Source: Robertmurraya korlensis NBRC 107688 (lineage in GTDB: Bacteria > Bacillota > Bacilli > Bacillales > Cytobacillaceae). From it: a stretch of 64,000 nucleotides of DNA. The stretch covers positions 30,596 through 94,595 of the forward strand of contig NZ_BCVH01000017.1 in the NCBI RefSeq assembly GCF_001591645.1, in the 5' to 3' direction. The first letter of the stretch is position 1. Each line of letters opens with the position of its first letter. Position numbers and translations under genes: made by a program. The notes beneath the pieces are model-generated. The model made no database searches and was not told where the DNA came from. It saw nothing but the letters and a program-made list of their open reading frames with translations. Of this stretch, positions 36,266-44,200 are shown one piece after another.

Positions 36266-37120
36266 ATGAAAAAGTTTATGAAACCATTGGTTACCTTATT
36301 TCTAGTATTCTTACTTGCTGCATGCTCACAAACTGCCACACCAACAGGGAATAACGAAGAAGACAGTAGTAGCAAGGAAAAAAAATCTGAATTAACTCTT
36401 GAGCAAGTATTTGAGAAATCATTGCAAGCATCTGAGGAACTACAAAGCTTCTCCATTGACATGGAATTGAACCAAGAGATAGCAGCAGCCCCAGAAGAAA
36501 CGATGAAGATTCAATCCACCATTACGATGGACGTTGTTACAGAACCAATGGCGTTTTATCAAAAAATGAACATGACAATAGGGAGCACTCCTGAAAGCTT
36601 TGCAACAGAAGCTTACTTTTCAAAGGATGGAATGTTTATTTCTGACCCAACCACAAATACTTGGATGAAGTTTCCAAGTGATATGTCTGACCAATTACTA
36701 CAACTATCTAATCAACAGACGAATCCAGCAGAAGAACTAAAAAACTTAAAGGAATACGTAAATGATTTTTCTTTTGAACAAGATAATGAGTTGTACATCT
36801 TAACGCTTCAGGCTTCCGGGGAAAATCTTAGTGAATTTATTAAAGAGGCCGCTCTGGAAGGAATGCCCGCTGAGCTTACTGCTGATCCTGCCATTTTCGA
36901 CTCAATGAAAATCAATGAAGCAAAATTTGTCTACCATATTGATAAAGAAACGTTTTATCCCGTTAAAACGGATGTGTATATGGACATGGAAATCTCTGCA
37001 GAGGGTGAAACCGTACACATGATCCAAGACATGAAAGGAACATACAAAAACTTTAACAAAGCAACCACCATTACCATTCCAAAAGAGGTTCTGGAAACTG
37101 CAACAGAAATGGAGATGTAA
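36266..37120 (+). CDS. Lipoprotein of the DUF6612 / LppX-like type
   Basis: A 284-residue lipoprotein. Lipobox LAAC with modified Cys20, then a Ser/Glu-rich linker (about 30-46) and a beta-rich domain with stretches such as YQKMNMTIG, AYFSKDGMFISDP and KNFNKATTITIP. The fold resembles LolA/LppX-like lipoproteins (DUF6612), which may bind hydrophobic ligands; function unknown. The ATG at 36266 has AGGGGGG upstream; a more distant ATG in frame at 36239 precedes the ribosome site. Confidence 0.72.
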   Translation: MKKFMKPLVTLFLVFLLAACSQTATPTGNNEEDSSSKEKKSELTLEQVFEKSLQASEELQSFSIDMELNQEIAAAPEETMKIQSTITMDVVTEPMAFYQKMNMTIGSTPESFATEAYFSKDGMFISDPTTNTWMKFPSDMSDQLLQLSNQQTNPAEELKNLKEYVNDFSFEQDNELYILTLQASGENLSEFIKEAALEGMPAELTADPAIFDSMKINEAKFVYHIDKETFYPVKTDVYMDMEISAEGETVHMIQDMKGTYKNFNKATTITIPKEVLETATEMEM

Positions 37121-37124
37121 AATA

Positions 37125-37165
37125 AACAAACCGCTTTTGAATTTACCTAAGCGGTTTGTTGTTTA
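37125..37165. terminator. Bidirectional terminator after the lipoprotein gene
   Basis: Perfect 12-bp stem AACAAACCGCTT / AAGCGGTTTGTT between convergent genes; it overlaps the 3' end of the minus-strand gene. Confidence 0.85.
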
Positions 37166-37472
37166 ATATCCCCATAGACTCAATATGCTTTTTAGCTTCT
37201 TCGTCACCGAGATTATAAATCATATTATACACTTGCACAGTAACCGAATCATAAGCATCATTTTCTCTATCATGATGATACTGAACATACGGAACATGGG
37301 CACGGAAAAAGTTTTCCCAGTCATTTGAATGATTTTGATCAAAGTATTCACGAAGCTGAATAATCTCATCGTCAGTGGCTTCTATTTTAAAATTCCATGG
37401 AGAACTCGTTCTACTTTGTGTGATTTCTCCGGTACTAATCGAAACATAGTAAGTCTTTTTTCCATTATCCAT
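37143..37472 (-). CDS. Hypothetical cytoplasmic protein
   Basis: A 109-residue acidic protein without signal, membrane helices or known motif. The N-terminal MDNGKKTYYVSISTGEI looks like a beta-hairpin; helices follow (EIIQLREYFDQNHSNDWENF). I recognise it only as a protein found widely in Bacillus. The ATG at 37470-37472 lies nine bases after AAAAGGAG; the frame is open 11 codons further but has no ribosome site there. Confidence 0.65.
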   Translation of the reverse strand: MDNGKKTYYVSISTGEITQSRTSSPWNFKIEATDDEIIQLREYFDQNHSNDWENFFRAHVPYVQYHHDRENDAYDSVTVQVYNMIYNLGDEEAKKHIESMGILNNKPLR

Positions 37473-37637
37473 GACCACACACTCCTTTTTTATTATAATT
37501 TGCACAAGCGAATGAATTATTCTCTTTTTCCTAAGGCTTAAATTGATAAATTTAAAGAATAGTTTACATATTTACGGCTATTGCTGAAGTATAATGATAA
37601 CAATACCTATATAATAAGAATAGGGGAGGTGGAAGTC

Positions 37638-37895
37638 GTGAAGCTAGTAGATGAAATTTATGAGTTTTACAAGCATAAGCTAACAGGCGATGAAGAGGAT
37701 ATCGATATGCTAGCATTTGCCTTTTTAGAGGAAATGACCTATGAAGACCTTCTTAGTATTGTTAAGGATCTTAATAAGCAGGAATTGTACGATCTAGTTG
37801 GTGTCTATCTCATTGAAGGGTTAAAGGGAAAATTCGCACAAGAAGAATTTGACCAGCGAAATATCCCTAACTTCCAACACCGAAATTTACACTGA
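37638..37895 (+). CDS. DUF6154 family small protein
   Basis: An 85-residue acidic, helical protein (MKLVDEIYEFYKHKLTGDE at the start, LLSIVKDLNKQELYDLVGVY in the middle) resembling the DUF6154 group. Function unknown. The start is GTG at 37638, eight bases after GGGGAGG; the open frame upstream to 37581 has no ribosome site. Single gene with a terminator. Confidence 0.68.
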   Translation: MKLVDEIYEFYKHKLTGDEEDIDMLAFAFLEEMTYEDLLSIVKDLNKQELYDLVGVYLIEGLKGKFAQEEFDQRNIPNFQHRNLH

Positions 37896-37929
37896 CCGTA
37901 CATAGTAGAGGAAACCAGAACACATAGAA

Positions 37930-37966
37930 GAAGCTGACTAGTTTTAGTCAGCTTCCTTTATTTTTA
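37930..37966. terminator. Terminator between the DUF6154 gene and the MCP-like gene
   Basis: Perfect 10-bp stem GAAGCTGACT / AGTCAGCTTC, then CTTTATTTTT on the + strand; it may also serve the convergent gene. Confidence 0.78.
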
Positions 37967-38965
37967 AATTGATTCAGCAACAATTACTGACCAACCCTTT
38001 CCTTTATAGGCATTATAGCCTTCAGTCAAGGAATAGGCGAAGATTTGATTCTCCTCTATCGTGTACCCTCGGGTTTCTCTTCCTGATAAAATATTCTGGA
38101 CAGCGGTTAAATGAGTCAGTTTTGTTTTTAGAATTTCAGTACGGTCCTTAGAAGCTATGACATAACCTTCTGAATTAATAGCGTAGAGCTTACTTTTTTC
38201 ATCAGTTTGGACACGATCAATAATGTCATAAATGTATTCCCAGTTAAATCGAGTGGTGAATACACCTATTACTTCCCCAGTCTCATTACGAACAGGACTA
38301 GAATATCCCATCGTATATCCCTCAACTACCGAGGAATAGTACATGTCAGTGACGTAAACATCGTTAGTTTTTACCGTTTCTTGAAACCACTCCCGGTCAC
38401 TCATATTCCTTCCGACTTGACTCTGGTTTTGTGCTGCAACAATAATTTCTCCTGATAAATCAACAACAAATAAATCAAAATACACCTCGTAAATGGTATA
38501 GATGTTCTTCATGAACGCTTCTGCTGTTTTTTTCGAAGCAGTAGTAGGCTGAAGTAAACATTCTTTAATGGCATCAAAGGTTGCCCATGCTTGAACATCA
38601 CAGTTTCTTTCAAATAAATTCCGATCTATTTTATCAATGGTATCAAAAGCAATATCGACCGTACGTAAAGCAATAATATTATTGGCCTTCGTTTGTATAT
38701 TTTTAATAATATTTTCGCTTGCCTTGCTCGAATCCAGGCAATCTTGGGCAAACTTTTTAATCTCCTTAGCAACGACTGAAAATGCTCGTCCAGCTTCACC
38801 CGCTCTTGCTGCTTCAATTCCTGAATTTAATGCTAATATATTCGATTTCATGGAAATGTCTTTTATATTTTGCATGACACCTTCCATCTTACTATTTTCC
38901 TGCTTTAACTCATTCATCAGAACAGATACATTTAAATTTTTCTCTTGAGCAGTGACCATATCCAT
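37964..38965 (-). CDS. Soluble chemoreceptor-like protein with C-terminal Cache sensor
   Basis: A 333-residue protein with inverted domain order. Residues 30-75 carry the MCP signalling hairpin tip (NILALNSGIEAARAGE, then VVAKEIKKFA), the part that contacts CheA and CheW. Residues about 105-330 form a Cache/PDC-type sensor (FDLFVVDLSGEIIVAAQN, SDREWFQETVKT, GYSSPVRNETGEVIGVF). No membrane helix or signal is present, so both domains are cytoplasmic. Start: ATG at 38963-38965, five bases after GAGGAG; the frame is open 54 codons further without a ribosome site. In usual receptors the sensor is N-terminal and extracellular. Ligand unknown. Confidence 0.82.
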   Translation of the reverse strand: MDMVTAQEKNLNVSVLMNELKQENSKMEGVMQNIKDISMKSNILALNSGIEAARAGEAGRAFSVVAKEIKKFAQDCLDSSKASENIIKNIQTKANNIIALRTVDIAFDTIDKIDRNLFERNCDVQAWATFDAIKECLLQPTTASKKTAEAFMKNIYTIYEVYFDLFVVDLSGEIIVAAQNQSQVGRNMSDREWFQETVKTNDVYVTDMYYSSVVEGYTMGYSSPVRNETGEVIGVFTTRFNWEYIYDIIDRVQTDEKSKLYAINSEGYVIASKDRTEILKTKLTHLTAVQNILSGRETRGYTIEENQIFAYSLTEGYNAYKGKGWSVIVAESI

Positions 38966-39092
38966 CCATTCTCCTCTCAAACCAACCCTTAGTGTTATGT
39001 TTTGTGACATGATATGATAAATAATATCACATTTTTGAAAATATTGTCGATTTAGAGAATAGTAATTATTAATAAATTGTGAATATTTCAAA

Positions 39093-39122
39093 CAAAAAAA
39101 AACAACCCTCCTCAGAGGGTTG
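39093..39122 (-). terminator. dps terminator
   Basis: Minus-strand stem CAACCCTC / GAGGGTTG with a four-base loop followed by nine T's. Confidence 0.88.
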
Positions 39123-39138
39123 TCCATTAATTAATCAG

Positions 39139-39585
39139 TTAAACTGATTCACCTAGGTAAGCCTTTAACATCCATACATGTTTTTCCAATGATGAATGAA
39201 TAGCCAGGAACATGTCACCTGTTGCCTCGTCGTCCATCTCTTCAGCCAGTGACATTCCGCTTTTTAACTCTTCAATTAACACAGTGAAATCATTTGATAT
39301 GCTTTGAACCATTTCATTTGCGGTTTCACTACCTGTAGACTCTTTGATGCTCGATTGTTCTAAGTACTCCTTCATTGTAGCGATTGGCTCTCCACCGATC
39401 GATAAGAGTCTTTCTGCTAATTCATCAATATGAATAGCTGCTTCGTTGTAAAACTCTTCAAATTTAGTATGGAGGGTAAAAAAATCTTTCCCTTTAATAT
39501 ACCAATGAAAATTATGTAGCTTTACAAATAATACGCTCCAGTTAGAGATTTGGCTGTTCAATACATCATGCAACTTATTTTCCAT
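39139..39585 (-). CDS. dps: Dps-family ferritin-like DNA protection protein
   Basis: A 148-residue Dps/MrgA-type miniferritin that oxidises and stores iron and protects DNA. Ferroxidase residues by alignment are His27 (in NFHWY), His39, Glu43, Asp54 and Glu58 (in [16 protein letters not shown]). AGGAGGAGAT precedes the ATG. A sigma-B-like promoter lies upstream, as for B. subtilis dps (ytkB), suggesting induction in general stress. Confidence 0.92.
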   Translation of the reverse strand: MENKLHDVLNSQISNWSVLFVKLHNFHWYIKGKDFFTLHTKFEEFYNEAAIHIDELAERLLSIGGEPIATMKEYLEQSSIKESTGSETANEMVQSISNDFTVLIEELKSGMSLAEEMDDEATGDMFLAIHSSLEKHVWMLKAYLGESV

Positions 39586-39633
39586 TAGATCTCCTCCTAA
39601 AAATTCACTTATGCCGATACTCCCATAGTTATA

Positions 39634-39658
39634 TTACCCAGAATGGACAAGATAAAAC
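39634..39658 (-). promoter_or_regulatory. Sigma-B-type promoter of dps
   Basis: Minus-strand GTTTTA (39653-39658) and GGGTAA (39634-39639) are 13 bases apart, a good match to the general-stress consensus GTTTAA-N12-15-GGGWAW, about 50 bases before the ATG. Confidence 0.7.
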
Positions 39659-39732
39659 GTTTGTCCAAGTGACAAATAATTAAAGTTCTTAAACACTCAT
39701 GCTAAAATAGAATGGGAGAAAGGAGGAATAAT

Positions 39733-39891
39733 ATGATAACGGTTTTAATTATTTGTCTCATTATCGTTGGTATTGTCTTATTATTATCGGTTGTCACTAC
39801 TTCAAAAGCCTATTCATATAAACACACCGTTGATTCTCTTGAGGATAACCCAAATATACATACAGATAGCGACCAAAAAAGAGAAGAGTGA
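39733..39891 (+). CDS. ytzI: Small membrane protein YtzI
   Basis: A 52-residue protein with one N-terminal membrane helix (about 3-22, ITVLIICLIIVGIVLLLSVV) and a hydrophilic tail ending SDQKREE. It corresponds to B. subtilis YtzI in length and form. AGGAGG lies six bases before the ATG at 39733. It ends ten bases before the cls start, so the two are co-transcribed. Function unknown. Confidence 0.72.
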   Translation: MITVLIICLIIVGIVLLLSVVTTSKAYSYKHTVDSLEDNPNIHTDSDQKREE

Positions 39892-39901
39892 GGGTATCTT
39901 G

Positions 39902-41350
39902 GTGAATATACTTTCTATTTTTGTTGGGGTTATTTTCTTCCTTAACATTTTACTTGCTATCATCGTCATTTTTTTAGAAAGAAGAGATCCTAGTGCCACT
40001 TGGGCCTGGATTTTAGTACTGTTCTTTATCCCTGTTCTCGGCTTTATCATGTATTTATTATTCGGACAAAATTTGAGCAGAAAAAAAATGTTTTATTGGG
40101 AAGATCGTGACAAAGTAGGAATAGAGCCATTAATCAAAGAGCAGATGACACAATTAAATCAAAAAAGCTTTCCTTTCGAAAATTCTACCGAAGAAAAGAG
40201 TCAGGACCTCATTCATATGCATTTAATCAATAATGCAGCTATGTTTTCTCAACATAATGAAATTCGAATTTTTACAGATGGCAAAGAAAAATTCACGTCT
40301 CTCTTTCATGATATAGAGAATGCAAGAGACCATATCCATCTGCAATACTATATAATCAAAAACGACGAACTTGGCAGAAGGTTAATGACTGTATTAGCAC
40401 AAAAAGCACGATCTGGAGTAAAGGTTCGAGTCCTTTATGATGAACTAGGTTCTCGGTCATTAAGAAAGTCCTTTTTCAAGGAATTACGTCAAGCTGGCGG
40501 AGAGGTAGAGGCCTTTTTTCCTTCAAAACTTCCCTTAATTAATTTACGATTAAATTATCGGAATCATCGTAAGCTCGCTATTATTGATGGGGACATCGGA
40601 TATGTTGGTGGATTTAATGTGGGAGATGAGTATTTAGGATTAAATAAAAGGTTTGGATATTGGCGTGATACCCATATCCGGATTGTTGGCCAAGCAGTCC
40701 ACCCTATTCAAACTAGGTTTATTCTTGACTGGAACCAAGCTTCTTACCGTCACGATATTAACTATTCCCCTCGCTACTTTCAACAACCAAGAAATAGTGG
40801 GAGCGTGGGTCTTCAAATTGTAACTAGCGGACCTGATTCTGAGTGGGAACAAATAAAAAACGGTTATATAAAAATGATTTCTTTAGCAAAAGAAACCATC
40901 GTCATTCAGACACCTTACTTTATCCCTGATTCTAGTCTTTTAGATGCACTAAAAATTGCTTCCTTATGCGGAGTGGATGTAAAAATTATGATCCCAAATA
41001 AGCCCGATCATATGTTTGTTTATTGGGCTACCTATTTTTATATTGGAGAAATGCTAAAGGCTGGTGCAAAAATCTATATCTATGAAAAAGGGTTTATTCA
41101 TTCGAAATCCATTGTCGTGGATAATGAAATAGCTTCTGTTGGGACAGCTAATATTGATGTTCGAAGCTTCCGTCTTAATTTTGAAGTAAATGCATTTATT
41201 TATAATAAAGAGTTTTCCAAAGAATTAACGGACCAATTTTCCCATGATATGAAGTCCTCAACTGAGTTAACTCTTGAAAGTTATATGACAAGATCTGTAA
41301 AAATTCGTCTGAAGGAATCTGTCTCAAGGCTCTTGTCTCCCATATTATAA
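39902..41350 (+). CDS. cls: Cardiolipin synthase
   Basis: A 482-residue phospholipase D-type cardiolipin synthase joining two phosphatidylglycerols. Two N-terminal membrane helices (about 3-25 and 33-53) precede two HKD motifs: NHRKLAIID near 222 and IHSKSIVVD near 400, each with the trailing GGFN or GTAN. The start is most likely GTG at 39902, seven bases after AGGG; a TTG three bases earlier is in frame. The open frame further upstream overlaps ytzI and is not real. Length equals B. subtilis ClsA. Confidence 0.93.
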   Translation: MNILSIFVGVIFFLNILLAIIVIFLERRDPSATWAWILVLFFIPVLGFIMYLLFGQNLSRKKMFYWEDRDKVGIEPLIKEQMTQLNQKSFPFENSTEEKSQDLIHMHLINNAAMFSQHNEIRIFTDGKEKFTSLFHDIENARDHIHLQYYIIKNDELGRRLMTVLAQKARSGVKVRVLYDELGSRSLRKSFFKELRQAGGEVEAFFPSKLPLINLRLNYRNHRKLAIIDGDIGYVGGFNVGDEYLGLNKRFGYWRDTHIRIVGQAVHPIQTRFILDWNQASYRHDINYSPRYFQQPRNSGSVGLQIVTSGPDSEWEQIKNGYIKMISLAKETIVIQTPYFIPDSSLLDALKIASLCGVDVKIMIPNKPDHMFVYWATYFYIGEMLKAGAKIYIYEKGFIHSKSIVVDNEIASVGTANIDVRSFRLNFEVNAFIYNKEFSKELTDQFSHDMKSSTELTLESYMTRSVKIRLKESVSRLLSPIL

Positions 41351-41351
41351 G

Positions 41352-41380
41352 AAAGGCCGAGCAAAATGGCTCGGCTTTCG
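41352..41380. terminator. Terminator between cls and luxS
   Basis: Stem AAAGGCCGAGC / GCTCGGCTTT (one bulged G), between convergent genes. Confidence 0.8.
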
Positions 41381-41381
41381 A

Positions 41382-41855
41382 TTACGCAAATACTTGTTTT
41401 AAATCTTCCTTCGATTGTTCAAGCCAAAAACGCATTAATCGTTTGGCTCCCTCAAGATCGTGAAGCTTCGCTTGACCACATTGTGTTTCATTGGCTGCTG
41501 GAATCTCAACGATCTCCACTGCTGATTTCATTGTATCCTCTAATAGATCAATAATCTCTTCTACAGAAGGCTCACCACTGACGACTAGGTAATAACCTGT
41601 TTGACATCCCATTGGAGAAATATCAATAATATCAAAATGGCTGTATTTTTCAGCATGCTCACGAAGATTAAAGGCTAATAAGTGCTCCAGTGTATGAATC
41701 ACATCTGGCTTCATCGCTTGCTTATTGGGCTGACAGAATCGAATATCAAATTTATTAACAACCCCATCACTTCCCACTTTATGTACTCCACAATGTCTTA
41801 CATAAGGGGCTTTGACTGCATTATGATCTAATTCAAAGCTTTCTACAGAAGGCAT
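41382..41855 (-). CDS. luxS: S-ribosylhomocysteine lyase LuxS
   Basis: A 157-residue LuxS, splitting S-ribosylhomocysteine to homocysteine and the AI-2 precursor DPD. Zinc ligands His54, His58 (HTLEH) and Cys126 (ETQCGQAK) and catalytic Cys84 (MGCQTG) and Glu57 are all present, at the same numbers as in B. subtilis. ATG at 41853-41855 behind AGGAG; the frame upstream is open but unsupported. It takes part in recycling the products of SAM-dependent methylation. Confidence 0.96.
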   Translation of the reverse strand: MPSVESFELDHNAVKAPYVRHCGVHKVGSDGVVNKFDIRFCQPNKQAMKPDVIHTLEHLLAFNLREHAEKYSHFDIIDISPMGCQTGYYLVVSGEPSVEEIIDLLEDTMKSAVEIVEIPAANETQCGQAKLHDLEGAKRLMRFWLEQSKEDLKQVFA

Positions 41856-42003
41856 ATTTTCCACTCCTATACATTCAAGTTCTTTTATCAGTATACAACA
41901 ATTATTACGCATTATCTCACATAATCGCATTCCATTTTTTAGACTATTTTTTCTATCTATGGTATGTTGGTCGTATCTTGGATACGAAAGAGAGAGATTT
42001 TTC

Positions 42004-42237
42004 ATGTTGAAAAAGGTGATGATTGCCTTTATCCGGTTCTATCAAGTTGCACTATCTCCCCTTAAACCACCAAGCTGTCGCTTCTATCCAACCTGCTCTC
42101 ATTATGGTCTGGAAGCAATCGAAAAGTTTGGACCGATAAAAGGTGGCTACTTAACGATTAAGCGATTATTAAAATGTCATCCTTTTCATCCAGGCGGATT
42201 TGATTATGTTCCCGAGAAAAAGGAAAAAGGAAACTAG
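42004..42237 (+). CDS. yidD: Membrane protein insertion efficiency factor YidD
   Basis: A 77-residue YidD (YtjA) protein: amphipathic N-terminus ([17 protein letters not shown]) then the conserved [17 protein letters not shown] and [14 protein letters not shown]. It assists YidC/Oxa1-mediated membrane insertion. The ATG at 42004 is weakly served by GAGAGAG. Its stop overlaps by four bases the stop of the convergent carbonic anhydrase gene. Confidence 0.92.
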   Translation: MLKKVMIAFIRFYQVALSPLKPPSCRFYPTCSHYGLEAIEKFGPIKGGYLTIKRLLKCHPFHPGGFDYVPEKKEKGN

Positions 42238-42800
42238 ATGTTTTCATATCCATTTTCAACGGCATCCAGTCTACCCGTTTCAGGGTCAATAACAAGACCA
42301 TGTACAGGAACTCCTTTTGGAAGTAAAGGATGTTTCTTAATCATGTCAACACTGTGCTTTACGCTATCAGACACATTATCAAAACCATGCATCCATTCAG
42401 AGACGTTAATACCAGAATAATTCAGCATATCAAGTGTCTCTTGGGTAATTCCCCGATCTTTCATGCTTTCAATTACGACATCAGCCTTCATGCCACTCAT
42501 TCCACAGTCATAATGACCAACAACTAGAATCTCATCTGCCTGTAATTGATATACAGCTACAAGTAAACTTCTCATAATACTTCCAAATGGATGCATGACA
42601 AGTGCACCAGCATTTTTTACAATCTTTACATCCCCATTTGACACGTTCATTGATTTTGGTAACAGCTCTAGTAATCTTGTGTCCATACAGGTTAAGATTA
42701 CCAGCCTTTTGTTCGGAAATTTTGTAGTTGTAAATTCCTCATACCGTTTTTCTGCCACAAACTTCTGATTATAACGTAAAATTTCATCTAACAGCCTCAT
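42234..42800 (-). CDS. ytiB: Beta-carbonic anhydrase YtiB
   Basis: A 188-residue beta-class carbonic anhydrase. Zinc ligands Cys38, His96 and Cys99 with the Asp40-Arg42 dyad (CMDTR, GHYDCG) are intact. It converts CO2 and bicarbonate. The ATG at 42798-42800 lies seven bases after AAAGGGGG; the open frame reaches 42863 but without a ribosome site. Matches B. subtilis YtiB. Confidence 0.9.
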   Translation of the reverse strand: MRLLDEILRYNQKFVAEKRYEEFTTTKFPNKRLVILTCMDTRLLELLPKSMNVSNGDVKIVKNAGALVMHPFGSIMRSLLVAVYQLQADEILVVGHYDCGMSGMKADVVIESMKDRGITQETLDMLNYSGINVSEWMHGFDNVSDSVKHSVDMIKKHPLLPKGVPVHGLVIDPETGRLDAVENGYENI

Positions 42801-42910
42801 TCTGTTACCCCCTTTATTTTTATACATATGACTATCATACAAGATAATTGCAAAACTAGACAATTTTTATGGTTGCATAAATCTCTACTATTAGGTAAGA
42901 TAACTAATGT

Positions 42911-42931
42911 AAATCGTAACCGTTTCGTATT
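42911..42931. promoter_or_regulatory. Possible second Zur box upstream of znuA
   Basis: AAATCGTAACCGTTTCGTAT starts at 42911. The left half fits the Bacillus Zur box (AAATCGTAAT-N-ATTACGATTT) well and the right half poorly. Confidence 0.4.
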
Positions 42932-42972
42932 ATCTATTAAAATACAAAATCATATATATTCTCATACGCTTT

Positions 42973-42993
42973 AAATCGAAATAATTACGTTTT
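42973..42993. promoter_or_regulatory. Zur box of znuA
   Basis: A 21-bp imperfect palindrome (AAATCGAAAT-A-ATTACGTTTT) differs from the Bacillus Zur box at two symmetric positions. It lies 25 bases before the start codon, so the zinc-bound repressor should block transcription. Confidence 0.65.
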
Positions 42994-43018
42994 ATCTACA
43001 TTTGAGAGGAGACTAAGT

Positions 43019-44032
43019 ATGTTTCGTAAATACACAGCATTAATTGTTATACTACTCATTGCTACATTTCTTGGAGGTTGTCAGGGGAAATCAGCGGAAA
43101 CCAGTCAAGAAAATGATAAACTATCAATCTACACAACTGTTTATCCATTACAGTACTTCACCGAACGTATTGGTGGAGATTTAGTAGAGGTAAAATCAAT
43201 CTATCCCAATGGGGCAGATGAGCACTCTTATGAGCCATCTCAAAAAGATATGATTGACCTTGCAGATTCTGACCTTTTCTTTTATGTTGGTCTAGGATTA
43301 GAGGGGTTTGTTTCAAAGGCCGAAAAAGCATTAAAGAATGAAAATGTAACATTAGTCGGAACTGCTGAACATATCACATTTGAAGAGCATGCGGGAGAGA
43401 CTGGTGAAGAACATGCCCATGAAGAAGAAACTAGCGAAGATCATGCTCATGAAGAAGAATCTAGTGAAGATCATGCTCACGAAGAAGAAGATGGACATAA
43501 CCATGGTGATGTAGACCCTCATGTATGGCTTGACCCTATTTATTCTATTAACTTAGCAGAAGAAATTAAAGAACACCTTGTTGAAAAACTACCAGATCAT
43601 AAAGAGCAAATCGAAGAAAACTTCGTAGCATTAGAGCAAGAATTACAACAATTAAATAAAGAGTTCACAGAAGTGACTACCGCAGCTAAACACAAGGAAT
43701 TCCTAGTATCCCATGCCGCATTTGGTTACTGGGCGGAGCGTTATGGTCTTGAGCAAATCAGCGTGGCTGGATTAACTTCTACCAATGAGCCTACTCAAAA
43801 GGAGCTCGAAACAATCATCGCTGAAGCAGAAGAACATGATCTGCATTATATTTTCTTCGAGCAAAACGTAAGCTCAAAACTAACTGAGATTGTCCAAAAG
43901 GAAATTGGAGCCGACCCATTAACCCTCCATAATCTTTCGACCCTAACAGACGAAGATGTAAATGAAGAGCGTACTTATTTTACCATCATGAAAGATAATC
44001 TAAAAGCATTGCAAACAGCTTTAAATGAATAA
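43019..44032 (+). CDS. znuA: Zinc-binding ABC lipoprotein (ZnuA/AdcA type)
   Basis: A 337-residue cluster A-I metal-binding lipoprotein. Lipobox LGGC with Cys21. Metal ligands by alignment are His69 (ADEHSYEPS), His168 (DPHVWLDP) and the His in SHAAFGYW. A His/Glu-rich loop (about 123-162) has tandem ten-residue units DHAHEEESSE; such loops bind zinc in this family and favour zinc over manganese. No permease or ATPase gene lies beside it, so its partners are elsewhere. Zur-like boxes upstream support zinc regulation. Confidence 0.88.
   Translation: MFRKYTALIVILLIATFLGGCQGKSAETSQENDKLSIYTTVYPLQYFTERIGGDLVEVKSIYPNGADEHSYEPSQKDMIDLADSDLFFYVGLGLEGFVSKAEKALKNENVTLVGTAEHITFEEHAGETGEEHAHEEETSEDHAHEEESSEDHAHEEEDGHNHGDVDPHVWLDPIYSINLAEEIKEHLVEKLPDHKEQIEENFVALEQELQQLNKEFTEVTTAAKHKEFLVSHAAFGYWAERYGLEQISVAGLTSTNEPTQKELETIIAEAEEHDLHYIFFEQNVSSKLTEIVQKEIGADPLTLHNLSTLTDEDVNEERTYFTIMKDNLKALQTALNE
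43407..43498 (+). repeat. Tandem ~30-bp repeats encoding the His-rich loop
   Basis: About three 30-base units encode E-H/D-H-A-H-E-E-E-x-S/D-x, near-identical at the DNA level (for example GAAGATCATGCTCA twice). Confidence 0.75.
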
Positions 44033-44043
44033 AAACAAAACTT

Positions 44044-44076
44044 AGCTCTCTCAAATTCTTGAGGGGGCTTTTTTGA
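44044..44076 (+). terminator. znuA terminator
   Basis: An 11-bp stem with two G-U pairs (AGCTCTCTCAA / TTGAGGGGGCT) followed by TTTTTT. Confidence 0.8.
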
Positions 44077-44200
44077 TTTCTACAAACGATCCCCTTGTCG
44101 CTATATTTTAAAAAGGAAATTGTAAAAATAGGTAAAGATTACATATTTATTTTTAATTAGAAAAGAATAACTTGGTGAGTATATTGAAAGGGAGATCTGA

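Noticed and set aside
38966..39127. N-terminal extension of the MCP-like gene
   Set aside because: No ribosome site; it would run into the dps terminator. GAGGAG before ATG 38965 is the better start.
39767..39901. N-terminal extension of cls
   Set aside because: It overlaps ytzI in another frame; the family starts at 39902 with its first membrane helix.
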